DNA from: Rubrivivax sp.
GTDB taxonomy: Bacteria; Pseudomonadota; Gammaproteobacteria; Burkholderiales; Burkholderiaceae_C
Length of the DNA stretch: 64,000 nucleotides
Assembly: GCA_022842595.1 (NCBI GenBank)
Contig: JALHPF010000018.1
Span: forward strand, 1 to 64,000
Direction: 5' to 3'
Shown here one piece after another: positions 48,720 to 57,521 of the stretch. The notes beneath the pieces are model-generated. The model searched no databases, was not told the origin of the DNA, and saw only the letters and a program-made list of their open reading frames with translations. The translations under genes and the position numbers were made by a program. Every line of letters starts with the position of its first letter. Position 1 is the first letter of the stretch.

Positions 48720-49445
48720 ATGGCCACCCGCACCCAGCTGATTCCCGTGATCGACATGCTGGGTGGGCAGGTGGTGCGCGGTGTCGGCGGCAACCGCGCG
48801 GCGTACCGCCCGATTGTTTCGGCACTGTGCCAAAGCAGCGACCCCGCGGTCGTGGGGCGCGTCCTGTGCGCCCATTGCGCCGTCGCGCAACTGTATGTGG
48901 CCGACCTCGACGCCTTGATGGGCGGCGAGGTGCAGATCGAAGCCTTGCGCGCATTGCTGCAGGCTGTGCCCGAAGTGCAGGAACTCTGGCTGGATGGCGG
49001 CTTCGCCGACGCCGCGGCCGCCGCCACCGTGGTGCGGGCGTTGGGCGAACTGGCGCCGCGGGTGCGGCCGGTGTTTGCCAGCGAAACGCTGCGTTCGCGA
49101 GAGGCCCTGGCCGAGTGCTTCGCCCAGCACCCGCAGGCCGTGCTGTCTTTGGACCGGCGCGGCAGCGAACGGCTGGACCCGGCCGGCTGCTGGGACGCAC
49201 CCGAGCTGTGGCCGCAACGGGTGATCGTGATGACCCTGGAACGGGTGGGCTCGGGCCGCGGCCCCGACCTGCAGACCCTGGCCGACGTGCAGGCCCGTGC
49301 GCCCGCGGCCAAGCTGGTCGGCGCTGGGGGCCTGCGTTCCGAAGCCGACCTCGCCGCGGCCCAGGCTGCAGGCGCCTCGGCCTGGCTGGTGGCCAGCGCG
49401 CTGCACGACCTGCAACTGCCCGCCGTGGCCGGCAGCGCAGCGTGA
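48720..49445 (+). CDS. HisA/HisF-related TIM-barrel protein, 241 aa
   Basis: Resembles ProFAR isomerase (LIPVIDMLGGQVVRGVGGNR, LYVADLDALMGGE, ELWLDGGFADA, KLVGAGGLRSEADL) but sits among methylofuran genes and has no histidine-pathway neighbours. A HisAF-related family of unknown function is shared by methanogens and H4MPT methylotrophs. A role in a ribosyl- or furan-intermediate rearrangement is guesswork. Confidence 0.8.
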   Translation: MATRTQLIPVIDMLGGQVVRGVGGNRAAYRPIVSALCQSSDPAVVGRVLCAHCAVAQLYVADLDALMGGEVQIEALRALLQAVPEVQELWLDGGFADAAAAATVVRALGELAPRVRPVFASETLRSREALAECFAQHPQAVLSLDRRGSERLDPAGCWDAPELWPQRVIVMTLERVGSGRGPDLQTLADVQARAPAAKLVGAGGLRSEADLAAAQAAGASAWLVASALHDLQLPAVAGSAA

Positions 49446-49603
49446 GGCGCCGCCGCGTCTACCCACAAACCCTGAGCCCGGCGCAGGCTTCGGGCCGTCG
49501 GGCGGGGCAGGGTCGCAAGCATCAGGCGTGGCATCAGCAGCCTGCAACACGATTCGTGCCATCCCTCGGGGGGGCCATGGCCTGCGCGACTGCGGTCAAA
49601 AGC

Positions 49604-49618
49604 GCGACAGTGTGTCGC
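49604..49618. promoter_or_regulatory. Candidate activator-binding palindrome upstream of fhcB
   Basis: GCGACA-GTG-TGTCGC, a perfect 6+6 inverted repeat, is centred about 107 bases upstream of the predicted sigma-54 start site. That is where enhancer-binding proteins usually sit. The surrounding gap 49446-49719 otherwise shows only G/C-rich sequence. Confidence 0.45.
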
Positions 49619-49691
49619 ACATCTGGCCGCTGCACCGCGGCAGCGGGCGACGCAGGGGGCTTCAGCCGGGCAGGGGGACCCCGCATCCCGG

Positions 49692-49706
49692 TGGCACATG
49701 GTTTGC
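49692..49706 (+). promoter_or_regulatory. Sigma-54 (-24/-12) promoter for fhcBADC
   Basis: TGGCAC-ATGGT-TTGC matches the -24/-12 consensus with exact GG-to-GC spacing. Transcription would start near 49718, two bases before the annotated ATG at 49720. Either the message is leaderless or translation begins downstream, for example at GTG 49726 or TTG 49732. Confidence 0.65.
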
Positions 49707-49719
49707 GTCCTTGCAGCGG

Positions 49720-50937
49720 ATGACCGTGCCCTTGTCTGCCAGCCCGACAGCCGTTCCCGCGGCCAGTCCTTCACCCTGGACCTGCCCTTTCTGCCCACTG
49801 CTGTGCGACAGCTTCGGCATCGCAGCGCAAGCGGACGGGCGCTTGCAGCTGAACGGCAGCGACTGCGCCCGCGCCCGCAAGGCGCTCGCGCATTTCGGCG
49901 CGCCGGCGCCAGCGGCGCCCCTTGTCGACGGCCAGGCCTGTGATCTGGACACCGCGGTGGCCGCGGCGGCCCGTCTGCTGGCAGCGAGCCGGCAGCCGCT
50001 GTTTGCCGGGCTGGGCACCGACGTCGCCGGCGCTCGCGCCTTGTACGCCCTGGCCTGTGGCACCGGTGCCATCAGCGACGCGGCGGCCGGGGGGGCCCTG
50101 ATGCAGTCCACCCGCGCCCTGCAGGACCGCGGCGGCTTCGCCACCTCGCTGGCCGAATTGCGCAGCCGCGCCGATGTCGTGCTCTGCCTGGGCCGGCCGC
50201 CGGCCGCGCACTACCCGGAATTCGACGCCCGCACCGGCATGTCCGCCGACGACCCGCGCTGGCTGGTGCTGGGCGAAGGCCTGGGCGCCGACGACTGGTT
50301 CGCCCCGGTGGCGCGCCTGGCCGCACTGGTGGAAGGGCGGGCCATGGCGGGTGCATCGCCCGCGCTGCTGGCCGCTGCGCAGCGCCTGCAAGCAGCGCGT
50401 TATGCCGTTGTCGTGGTCGAGACCGCCGCGCTCGGCCCGCAAGGCGCGCTGCTGATCGAGATGCTGCAGCGGGTCATCGCCACGCTCAACCGCCGTACGC
50501 GTGCGGCCATGCTCAGCCTGGGCGGCGCCGACGGCGCGGCCACGGTCAACGGCGTGTTCACCTGGCTGTCGGGCCTGCCTTTGCGCACGCGCCTGGGCCC
50601 GCACGGCCTGGAACATGACCCGCAGGCCTACGACAGCGCGCGCTTGCTGGCCGATGGCGCCGTCGACCTGCTGCTGTGGCTGGCCAGCTTCGGAACCGAG
50701 GCGCTGCCGCCGGCAGCGCCGCAGCCGCGCATCGTCATCGGCCACCCGCTGTTGGCGGCCCAGCCGGCCGAGGTCTTCATCCCGGTCGCCACGCCCGGTA
50801 TCGGCCATGGCGGCCATCTGTTCCGCACCGATGGCGTGGTGATGATGCCGCTGCATGCCGCCCAGCCCAGCCCGCTGCCGCGCGCCGACGAGGTGCTGCG
50901 CCGCATCCACGCCGCCCTGAACGAGGCACGAGCATGA
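49720..50937 (+). CDS. fhcB: Formyltransferase/hydrolase complex subunit FhcB, 405 aa
   Basis: Homolog of formylmethanofuran dehydrogenase subunit B. The Cys motif is CPFCPLLCD near residue 23-31 and a molybdopterin-oxidoreductase-like fold follows. The bacterial complex Fhc transfers formyl from H4MPT to methylofuran and hydrolyses it to formate. The archaeal Mo/W-ligating Cys position is not evident (SDAAAGGALMQSTRALQD), as expected of bacterial FhcB that does not oxidise. The stop overlaps the fhcA ATG (ATGA). Confidence 0.93.
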   Translation: MTVPLSASPTAVPAASPSPWTCPFCPLLCDSFGIAAQADGRLQLNGSDCARARKALAHFGAPAPAAPLVDGQACDLDTAVAAAARLLAASRQPLFAGLGTDVAGARALYALACGTGAISDAAAGGALMQSTRALQDRGGFATSLAELRSRADVVLCLGRPPAAHYPEFDARTGMSADDPRWLVLGEGLGADDWFAPVARLAALVEGRAMAGASPALLAAAQRLQAARYAVVVVETAALGPQGALLIEMLQRVIATLNRRTRAAMLSLGGADGAATVNGVFTWLSGLPLRTRLGPHGLEHDPQAYDSARLLADGAVDLLLWLASFGTEALPPAAPQPRIVIGHPLLAAQPAEVFIPVATPGIGHGGHLFRTDGVVMMPLHAAQPSPLPRADEVLRRIHAALNEARA

Positions 50938-52601
50938 GTTCGCTGCTCATCCGCGGCGGCCATGTCGTCGACCCGACGCACGGCGTCGATGCCGTGCAGG
51001 ACCTGTACGTGCTGGACGGCCGCATCGTCGGCGCCATGCCCGAGGTCGACGAGACCGTCGACGCTGCAGACTGCGTCGTCATGGCCGGCGGCATCGACAT
51101 GCACACCCACATCGGTGGCGGCAAGGCCAATCTGTCGCGGCTGCTGCTGCCCGAGGACCATCGTGGGCTGCCGCTGCGAGAGGCCAGTGCCATCGAGCTG
51201 GCCAGTTGCGGCACCTGCAGCCCGGGTACGCTGGCCACCGGCTACCGCTATGTCGAGATGGGCTACACGGCGGCCTTCGAGCCGGCGATGATGGCCGCCA
51301 ACGCCCGCCACACGCACATGGAAATGGGTGACACGCCAGTGCTCGACCATGGCGCCTACGTGATGCTGGGCAACGACGAGCTGTTCCTGGAGATGCTGGC
51401 GCGTCAAGAGGATTTCCAGACGATCCGCGACTACGCCGGCTGGCAGATCAACGCCGCCAAGGCGATGGGCGTGAAGGTGGTGAACCCGGCCGGCATCTCG
51501 GCCTTCAAGTTCAACCAGCGCAAGCTCGATGTCGACGAACAGCATGTGCACTGGCAGGTGACGCCGCGCCTCGTCGTGCAGACGCTGGCCCGGGCATTGA
51601 AGGAACTGGGCGTGCCGCACCCGCTGCACATCCACGGCAGCAATCTGGGCGTGGCCGGCAACATCGAATCGACGCTGCAGACGATCCAGGCGCTCGAAGG
51701 CCTGCCCGCGCACCTGACGCACATCCAGTTCCACAGCTACGGCCGCGAAGGGCCGAAGAAGTTTTCCTCTGCCGCCTTGCAGCTGGCCGAGGCCGTGAAC
51801 GCGAACCCGAACATCAGCATCGACGTCGGCCAGATCATGTTCGGCCAGACCGTCACCGCCAGCGGCGACACGATGCGCCAGCATGCGCAGTCGGGCTTCG
51901 CGACACCGCGCAAGTGGGTGGGGGCCGACTACGAGCTCGAAGCCGGCTGCGGCATCGTGCCCTTCAAGTACCGCGAGCAGAGCTATGTGAACGCGCTGCA
52001 GTGGGCCATCGGGCTCGAGATCTTCCTGCTGGTGAACGACCCCTGGCGCGTGGTGCTGACGACCGACCACCCCAACGGCGGCCCGTTCACCAGCTACCCG
52101 CATCTGATCAAGCTGCTGATGAGCCGCAGCTTCCGTGAAGAGCAACTGGCGAAACTGCACCCCGACGTGGCCGCGCAGTCGGCGCTGAAGAGCATCACGC
52201 GTGAACTCACGCTGAGCGAGATCGCCATCATGACGCGCGCCGCGCCGGCCAAGCTGCTGGGCCTGAAGGACCGCGGCCACCTCGGCGTGGGCGGTGCCGC
52301 CGACGTCGTGCTCTACCGGCGCGACGCCGATGCCGAGGCGATGTTCCGCACGCCGTCGCGGGTCTACAAGGACGGCACCGAAGTGGCCCGCGACGGCCGG
52401 CTGACCGCAGCACCGGTGGGCGGCACGCACTTCGTCGAGCCCGACTACGACCACGGCATCCACAAGCGCCTGCGCCGGCACTTCAGCGACAAGGGCCTGG
52501 TGAACTTCGACCATGTGGCCATCGGCCGCGACGAACTCTGCAGCTGCTGCAACGGCGGCCGGCTGCTGCCCACGGCGTGTTTCCAGGGCCAGGCGTCATG
52601 A
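50934..52601 (+). CDS. fhcA: Formyltransferase/hydrolase complex subunit FhcA, 555 aa
   Basis: Amidohydrolase-fold subunit that hydrolyses formyl-methylofuran to formate. The metal site HxH lies in [13 protein letters not shown], with further ligands near [11 protein letters not shown] and HIQFHSYG and the Asp in [14 protein letters not shown]. Length matches FwdA/FhcA. Four-base overlaps on both sides (fhcB, fhcD) show tight coupling of the complex. Confidence 0.97.
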   Translation: MSSLLIRGGHVVDPTHGVDAVQDLYVLDGRIVGAMPEVDETVDAADCVVMAGGIDMHTHIGGGKANLSRLLLPEDHRGLPLREASAIELASCGTCSPGTLATGYRYVEMGYTAAFEPAMMAANARHTHMEMGDTPVLDHGAYVMLGNDELFLEMLARQEDFQTIRDYAGWQINAAKAMGVKVVNPAGISAFKFNQRKLDVDEQHVHWQVTPRLVVQTLARALKELGVPHPLHIHGSNLGVAGNIESTLQTIQALEGLPAHLTHIQFHSYGREGPKKFSSAALQLAEAVNANPNISIDVGQIMFGQTVTASGDTMRQHAQSGFATPRKWVGADYELEAGCGIVPFKYREQSYVNALQWAIGLEIFLLVNDPWRVVLTTDHPNGGPFTSYPHLIKLLMSRSFREEQLAKLHPDVAAQSALKSITRELTLSEIAIMTRAAPAKLLGLKDRGHLGVGGAADVVLYRRDADAEAMFRTPSRVYKDGTEVARDGRLTAAPVGGTHFVEPDYDHGIHKRLRRHFSDKGLVNFDHVAIGRDELCSCCNGGRLLPTACFQGQAS

Positions 52602-53506
52602 TCCGCAACGGCGTCACCATCGACGACACCTTCGCCGAGGCCTTCCCGATGAAGGCCACGCGCATCCTCATCACCGCGCACAACCTGACCTGGGCGCGCC
52701 ACGCCGCGGTCAGTGCCACGGGTTTCGCTACCAGCGTCATTGCCTGCGGTTGCGAGGCCGGCATCGAGCGTGAGCTGTCGGCCGAGGAAACCCCCGACGG
52801 CCGACCCGGCGTGGCCATCCTGCTTTTTGCGATGAGCGGCAAGGAACTGGGCAAGCAGATCGAACGCCGCATGGGCCAATGTGTGCTGACCTGTCCCACC
52901 ACCGCCATGTACGCCGGCATCCACGAAGGCGAAGCCGTGGCGCTGGGCAAGAACCTGCGTTTCTTCGGTGACGGCTGGCAGATCAGCAAGCTCATCGACG
53001 GCATCCGCTACTGGCGCGTGCCGGTGATGGACGGCGAGTTCGTGGCGCAGGAAACGACGGCCATCACCAAGGCCGTCGGCGGCGGCAACCTGCTGCTGCT
53101 GGCGCGAGACACCGACGCTGCACTGGCGGCTTCAGAAGCCGCCGTGGCGGCGATGAAGCGGGTGCCCAATGTCGTCATGCCGTTCCCCGGTGGCGTGGTG
53201 CGTTCGGGCTCGAAGGTCGGCAGCAAGTACCCGGCGCTGATGGCCTCGACCAACGACGCCTTCTGCCCCACGCTCTTCGGCATCGCGCCCAAGACCCAGC
53301 TCACGGCCGAAACGGCGTGCGTGATGGAGATCGTCATCGACGGCCTGACCGAAGCCGATGTCTCTGCGGCCATGCGCGCCGGGCTCGATGCCGGCATCGC
53401 GCTGGGGTCGGCATCGGGGCTGCTGCGCATCAGCGCCGGCAACTACGGTGGCAAGCTCGGGCCCTTCCACTTCCACCTGCACAAGCTGATGGGGGCCGCC
53501 TCGTGA
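52598..53506 (+). CDS. fhcD: Formylmethanofuran-H4MPT formyltransferase FhcD, 302 aa
   Basis: Ftr homolog that moves the formyl group between 5-formyl-H4MPT and methylofuran. It has [53 protein letters not shown] and [20 protein letters not shown]. Length is typical (about 300 aa). Its ATG overlaps fhcA and its stop overlaps the GTG of fhcC. Confidence 0.97.
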   Translation: MIRNGVTIDDTFAEAFPMKATRILITAHNLTWARHAAVSATGFATSVIACGCEAGIERELSAEETPDGRPGVAILLFAMSGKELGKQIERRMGQCVLTCPTTAMYAGIHEGEAVALGKNLRFFGDGWQISKLIDGIRYWRVPVMDGEFVAQETTAITKAVGGGNLLLLARDTDAALAASEAAVAAMKRVPNVVMPFPGGVVRSGSKVGSKYPALMASTNDAFCPTLFGIAPKTQLTAETACVMEIVIDGLTEADVSAAMRAGLDAGIALGSASGLLRISAGNYGGKLGPFHFHLHKLMGAAS

Positions 53507-54312
53507 GCGTCACGCTGCGTCTGCGCACCACCCCAAGTCTGCGGCTGGACCTGCGCGGCCTGCTGCCCACAACCCTTGCCGGCCTGAACGCCGGGGTCAT
53601 CGAGAAGCTGCCGCTGGGCCTGGGCCGCGACACCGTGCCGCTGGCCGAATTCTTCGACGTCGCGCGGCTCGGTGACGAGCCGCTGCTCGTGCTGCAGGGC
53701 GACCTGTCTCGTTGCGACCGCATCGGCTGGCAGATGGCCGGCGGCCGCCTCGTCGTGGCCGGCTCGGTCGGCGACTGGCTGGGCGCCGGCATGACGGCAG
53801 GACACGTGCACGTGCAGGGCTCGGCGCGCGACCTGGCGGCTTGCGAGATGGCAGGCGGCGAACTGCTCGTCGACGGCAACGTCGGAGACTTTGCCGCCTG
53901 CGCCCAGCCGGGCAGCATGGACGGCATGCGCGGCGGCACCCTGGTGGTCCGCGGCAACGCCGGCCAGCGTTTCGCCGACCGCATGCGCCGCGGCACGGTG
54001 TTCGTGCACGGCGATGCGGGTGACTTCTTCGCCTCGCGGCTGGTGGCCGGCAGCGTGGCCATCGCCGGCCGCGTGGGCGCCCACCCGGGCTACGGCATGC
54101 GCCGCGGCAGCCTCGTCTTCGCCGGCCCGGCGCCAGCCCTGCCCGAAACCACGGTGCCGGCTATCGTCGGCACCCCCGTCATCTGGCAGCTTCTGGCGCG
54201 CAGCCTGCAGCGCCAGGGTGGCGCCTTCGGCGGCCTGGCGCAGCGCGCCGTGCAGCGCCACCTGGGCGACCTGGCGGTGGGTGGGCGTGGCGAATGGCTG
54301 CTGGCCACCTAA
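53503..54312 (+). CDS. fhcC: Formyltransferase/hydrolase complex subunit FhcC, 269 aa
   Basis: Right-handed beta-helix built of GxxGxxxxxxM-type repeats ([52 protein letters not shown]), like glutamate synthase domain 3 and FwdC. Structural subunit of Fhc. GTG start at 53503 overlaps fhcD by four bases. It ends the fhcBADC run; the fae paralog follows 34 bases on. Confidence 0.95.
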   Translation: MSVTLRLRTTPSLRLDLRGLLPTTLAGLNAGVIEKLPLGLGRDTVPLAEFFDVARLGDEPLLVLQGDLSRCDRIGWQMAGGRLVVAGSVGDWLGAGMTAGHVHVQGSARDLAACEMAGGELLVDGNVGDFAACAQPGSMDGMRGGTLVVRGNAGQRFADRMRRGTVFVHGDAGDFFASRLVAGSVAIAGRVGAHPGYGMRRGSLVFAGPAPALPETTVPAIVGTPVIWQLLARSLQRQGGAFGGLAQRAVQRHLGDLAVGGRGEWLLAT

Positions 54313-54346
54313 CTTTTATTTTTCACTGACTTCAAGGACCCAGGCC

Positions 54347-54880
54347 ATGAGCCAGAAATACACCTTCCACGCCGGCGAGGCCACCGTGCTCGCCAAGGAC
54401 GGCCAGTTCACCGACGCGATGCCCGAGATCCTGATCGGCCGTACCGACGGCCCCGTCGGCCAGGCCTTCGCCAACATGATGGCCCAGAGCAAGGGCCACA
54501 CCGCGATGTTCGCCATCCGCGCCTGCAACCAGCTGGTGCGGCCGGCCACCATCGTCGTGCCGAAGGTCACGCTGAAGGACTTCGCCAACATCGACCTGTT
54601 CGGCGGCGTCGTGCAGTCGGCCACCGCCGACGCGGTGGTCGACTGCCTGATCGAGGGCATCATTCCCAGGGACATGGCCAACGAGCTGTGCATCATCAGC
54701 CTGGTCTGGATCGACCCGCGCTGCGCGAAGGACCCGAACCTCGACAGGAAGGACATGTACCGCACCAACTACGAGGCGACCAAGCTGGCGCTGAAGCGCG
54801 CGTTGAACAACGAGCCGAGCGTCGACGAGCTGATCGCCAACCGGCACACGATCAAGCACGACATGGATGACTGGAGCTGA
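54347..54880 (+). CDS. Fae paralog lacking the catalytic His, 177 aa
   Basis: Clear homolog of the formaldehyde-activating enzyme (GQAFANMMAQSKGHTAMFAI, RPATIVVPKVTLKDFANIDL, YRTNYEATKLALKRAL). Where Fae has the catalytic His in AHIDLLIG, this protein reads AMPEILIG (Met25). Methylotrophs often carry Fae paralogs of unsettled role, so it may bind H4MPT or formaldehyde without the Fae reaction. It sits in the fhc operon and overlaps pabBC by 14 bases, with CAAGGACC upstream of ATG 54347. Confidence 0.9.
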   Translation: MSQKYTFHAGEATVLAKDGQFTDAMPEILIGRTDGPVGQAFANMMAQSKGHTAMFAIRACNQLVRPATIVVPKVTLKDFANIDLFGGVVQSATADAVVDCLIEGIIPRDMANELCIISLVWIDPRCAKDPNLDRKDMYRTNYEATKLALKRALNNEPSVDELIANRHTIKHDMDDWS

Positions 54881-56735
54881 TCTCCCCGCCGCGGCCCCTG
54901 TCTTTGCGCTGCTCGACGACCGCGACGCCAGCGCCGAACAGCCCACGAGCCGGCTCTACACCGGCTTCGTCCGTGAACATGCCTGCGTCGACGCTGCCGG
55001 GCTGAACACCTGCTGGGCCGCGGTGCGCTCCGACCAGCGCGCCGGCCTGCATGCGGTGCTGCTGGCCGACTACGAGTGGGGTGAGAACCTGGTCCTGGGC
55101 AGGCAGCCGCCTGCCGACGGCCCGGCGCCGGCGCTGCGGGTGCTGATGTTCGAGCGGCTCGAGCGGCTGTCGCTGGCCCAGGCCACGGCCTGGCTGCAGG
55201 CCCAGGCGCTGGGTGCCGACGCCGGCGTCATGCACCTGCAGCCCAGCGTCGAAGAAGCAGCTTTCCACGAAGCCATCGCGCGCATTCACGAGGCCATCCG
55301 CGCTGGCGAGACCTACCAGGTCAACTACACCTACCGCCTGCACGGCCAGGCCTGGGGCGAGCCCGTGGCGCTGTTCCGCGCGCTGCGCCAGCGCCAGCCG
55401 GTGGCCTTCGGCGCGCTGCTGCGCCTGCCCGGCGACGAATGGGTGCTGTCGTGTTCGCCAGAGCTCTTCCTGCGCCAGCAGGCCGGGGTTCTGAGTGCGC
55501 GGCCGATGAAGGGCACGGCCGCGCGCATCAGCGAGGTCCGCAGCGACAGCGAAACCGCGCGCCTGCTGTCGCTGGACACGAAGAACCGGGCCGAGAACCT
55601 GATGATCGTGGACCTGCTGCGCAACGACATCGGTCGCGTCGCGCAGACGGGTTCGGTGCAGGTGCCCGCGCTGTTCGCGATCGAGCCCTACGCCACGGTG
55701 TTCCAGATGACGTCGACGATCACCGCCCGGCTGCGGCCCGATGTCGACTGGCCGGCGCTCTTGTGCGCCACCTTCCCTTGCGGGTCGATCACCGGCGCGC
55801 CGAAGCACCGCACGATGCAGCTCATCCGTGAACTGGAAGGCACGCCTCGCGGCTTGTACTGCGGCGCCATCGGCTGGATCGATGCGGCCGGCGGCGGCGA
55901 CGGCGAAGGCGTCGCCGACTTCTGCCTGTCGGTGGCGATCCGCACCCTCACCCTCGGTCCCGTGCAGCAGGGCCTGCGACCGCTGACCCTGGGCATCGGC
56001 GCGGGCATCGTGCTTGACAGCGTGGCCGCGGACGAGCTTGCCGAATGCCGGCTGAAGGCACGCTTCCTGACGGCACTGAACCTGGGCTTCGAGCTCTTCG
56101 AGACGATGCTGCATCGGCCCGGCGGCGGCCTGCAGCACATCGGCCTGCACCTGGCCCGGCTGGCGGCCAGCGCACGTGCGCTGGGCTTCGTCTTCGACGT
56201 GGTGGCGGCCCGGGCCTTGCTGGACGGCACGTTGCCCGCGCTGCCTGCGCACGGCCCGGCACGTGTGCGCCTTGCGCTGGCGCACGACGGCCGGATGGCG
56301 GTGACGCACGCCCCGCTGCAAGCCCTTCCGGCCGGGGCGGTCAGCCTGCTGTTGAGCCCCGTGCGGCTGCCGCTGCATGACCCGCTGGCGGCGCACAAGA
56401 CCACGCGCCGCGCGCACTACGACGCCGGCGTGAAGGCCGCCGAGGCCGCAGGTGCGTTCGACAGCCTGTTCCTCGACACGGCGGGCCAGCTCGTCGAGGG
56501 CGGCCGCAGCAGCGTCTTCCTGTGCCTGGGCGGCCGCTGGTTCACGCCGCCGCTGGCGGCCGGCGCCTTGCCCGGCATCCAGCGCAGCCTGCTGCTGGCC
56601 GACCCGGCCTGGGCGGCCAGCGAACGGCCCTTGTTCCTGCACGACCTGCAGGCCGCCGAGGCCATCGTGGTGTGCAATGCGCTGCGCGGCGCGCTGCCGG
56701 CGACGCTGCTGCAGCCGGCGGTGGCGCCGACATGA
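54867..56735 (+). CDS. pabBC: Bifunctional aminodeoxychorismate synthase/lyase PabB-PabC, 622 aa
   Basis: N-terminal PabB (to about 385): chorismate-binding fold with AGETYQVNYTYRL, the catalytic Lys215 in RPMKGT, and FPCGSITGAPKHRTM. C-terminal PabC (from about 390): PLP fold-type IV lyase (LGFELFETMLHRPGGG, AHKTTRR with the PLP Lys, LVEGGRSSVFL). Together they make 4-aminobenzoate from chorismate. Its overlap with the fae paralog ties this supply directly to the C1 operon, since beta-RFAP synthase consumes 4-aminobenzoate. A glutaminase (PabA) is not in the window. Confidence 0.93.
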   Translation: MTGADLPAAAPVFALLDDRDASAEQPTSRLYTGFVREHACVDAAGLNTCWAAVRSDQRAGLHAVLLADYEWGENLVLGRQPPADGPAPALRVLMFERLERLSLAQATAWLQAQALGADAGVMHLQPSVEEAAFHEAIARIHEAIRAGETYQVNYTYRLHGQAWGEPVALFRALRQRQPVAFGALLRLPGDEWVLSCSPELFLRQQAGVLSARPMKGTAARISEVRSDSETARLLSLDTKNRAENLMIVDLLRNDIGRVAQTGSVQVPALFAIEPYATVFQMTSTITARLRPDVDWPALLCATFPCGSITGAPKHRTMQLIRELEGTPRGLYCGAIGWIDAAGGGDGEGVADFCLSVAIRTLTLGPVQQGLRPLTLGIGAGIVLDSVAADELAECRLKARFLTALNLGFELFETMLHRPGGGLQHIGLHLARLAASARALGFVFDVVAARALLDGTLPALPAHGPARVRLALAHDGRMAVTHAPLQALPAGAVSLLLSPVRLPLHDPLAAHKTTRRAHYDAGVKAAEAAGAFDSLFLDTAGQLVEGGRSSVFLCLGGRWFTPPLAAGALPGIQRSLLLADPAWAASERPLFLHDLQAAEAIVVCNALRGALPATLLQPAVAPT

Positions 56736-57397
56736 CCACGCTGGCCTTGTTCGACCTGGACCACACGCTGATTCCCTTCGACAGCGGCATGGCCTGGACG
56801 CAATGGCTGGTGCAGCGCGGCCACCTTCCGCCCGATGCCGAGGCCCGCTACCTGGCCTACTGCCACGACTACGTGGCCGGTACGCTGGACATCCACGCCA
56901 TGCATCGCGCCAACCTGGCGCCGCTGGCACGGCACGGCGTGGCCACGTTGCAGGCCTGGGCGCACGAGTTCGAACGGCACATTCGCCAGCAGGTGCCCGC
57001 CAGCCGCCTGGCACTGGTGCAGCAGCACCAGGACGCCGGCCATCTGTGCGCCATCGTCACCGCCACCACAAGGCTGATTGCCGAGCCGCTGGCACGGGTG
57101 TTCGGGCTGCCGCACCTGGTGGCCACCGAGGCGGTGGTGGCCGACGGCCGCTACACCGGTGCCATTGCGGGCGAACCCTGCTTCCGGCAGTTCAAGCCGA
57201 GCCGCGTTGCTGCCTGGCTGGCACAGCAGGGCATCGGCGCCGGGCTGGCCGCCTTCGAGGCCAGCTGGTTCTACAGCGACTCTGCCAGCGACCTGCCGCT
57301 GCTGCAGGCGGTGACGCATCCAGTGGCCGTATGCCCTGACGCGCAGCTGGCCGCGTATGCGCGCACAGCCGGCTGGACAGTCTGGGAAGACACCTGA
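56732..57397 (+). CDS. HAD-superfamily phosphatase (SerB-like), 221 aa
   Basis: HAD-IB type: nucleophile motif LFDLDHTLI (Asp8, Asp10), [12 protein letters not shown] (motif II Thr) and [13 protein letters not shown] (motif IV). Its ATG overlaps the pabBC stop by four bases. It could be phosphoserine phosphatase-like or dephosphorylate a cofactor intermediate of the operon; substrate unknown. Confidence 0.85.
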   Translation: MTTLALFDLDHTLIPFDSGMAWTQWLVQRGHLPPDAEARYLAYCHDYVAGTLDIHAMHRANLAPLARHGVATLQAWAHEFERHIRQQVPASRLALVQQHQDAGHLCAIVTATTRLIAEPLARVFGLPHLVATEAVVADGRYTGAIAGEPCFRQFKPSRVAAWLAQQGIGAGLAAFEASWFYSDSASDLPLLQAVTHPVAVCPDAQLAAYARTAGWTVWEDT

Positions 57398-57404
57398 GTT
57401 GACG

Positions 57405-57440
57405 TTGAAGTGTCGCGGAGTTCACGCAGCGGCACTTCAA
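57405..57440. repeat. Inverted repeat before the chemoreceptor gene
   Basis: TTGAAGTG and CACTTCAA (perfect 8-base arms, 20-base spacer) begin 8 bases after the HAD stop. It could end the upstream message or be an operator. Confidence 0.4.
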
Positions 57441-57454
57441 GTGGGCTGGCTCAG

Positions 57455-57462
57455 GCCGATAA
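57455..57462 (+). promoter_or_regulatory. Candidate sigma-28 promoter for the chemoreceptor gene
   Basis: GCCGATAA is an exact match to the FliA -10 element. Only TCAA at a 14-base spacing stands at the -35 position. The site is 60 bases before the MCP start codon. Confidence 0.5.
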
Positions 57463-57521
57463 CTTTGATCACAAGCTGCCCCCTTGGTGGGGTCGGTCAG
57501 AGAAGCTCGCGGAGACAAGTC

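Noticed and set aside
48720..49445. Calling the HisA-like gene hisA
   Set aside because: No histidine genes nearby; it is embedded in the methylofuran locus and a HisAF-related family is known in H4MPT organisms.
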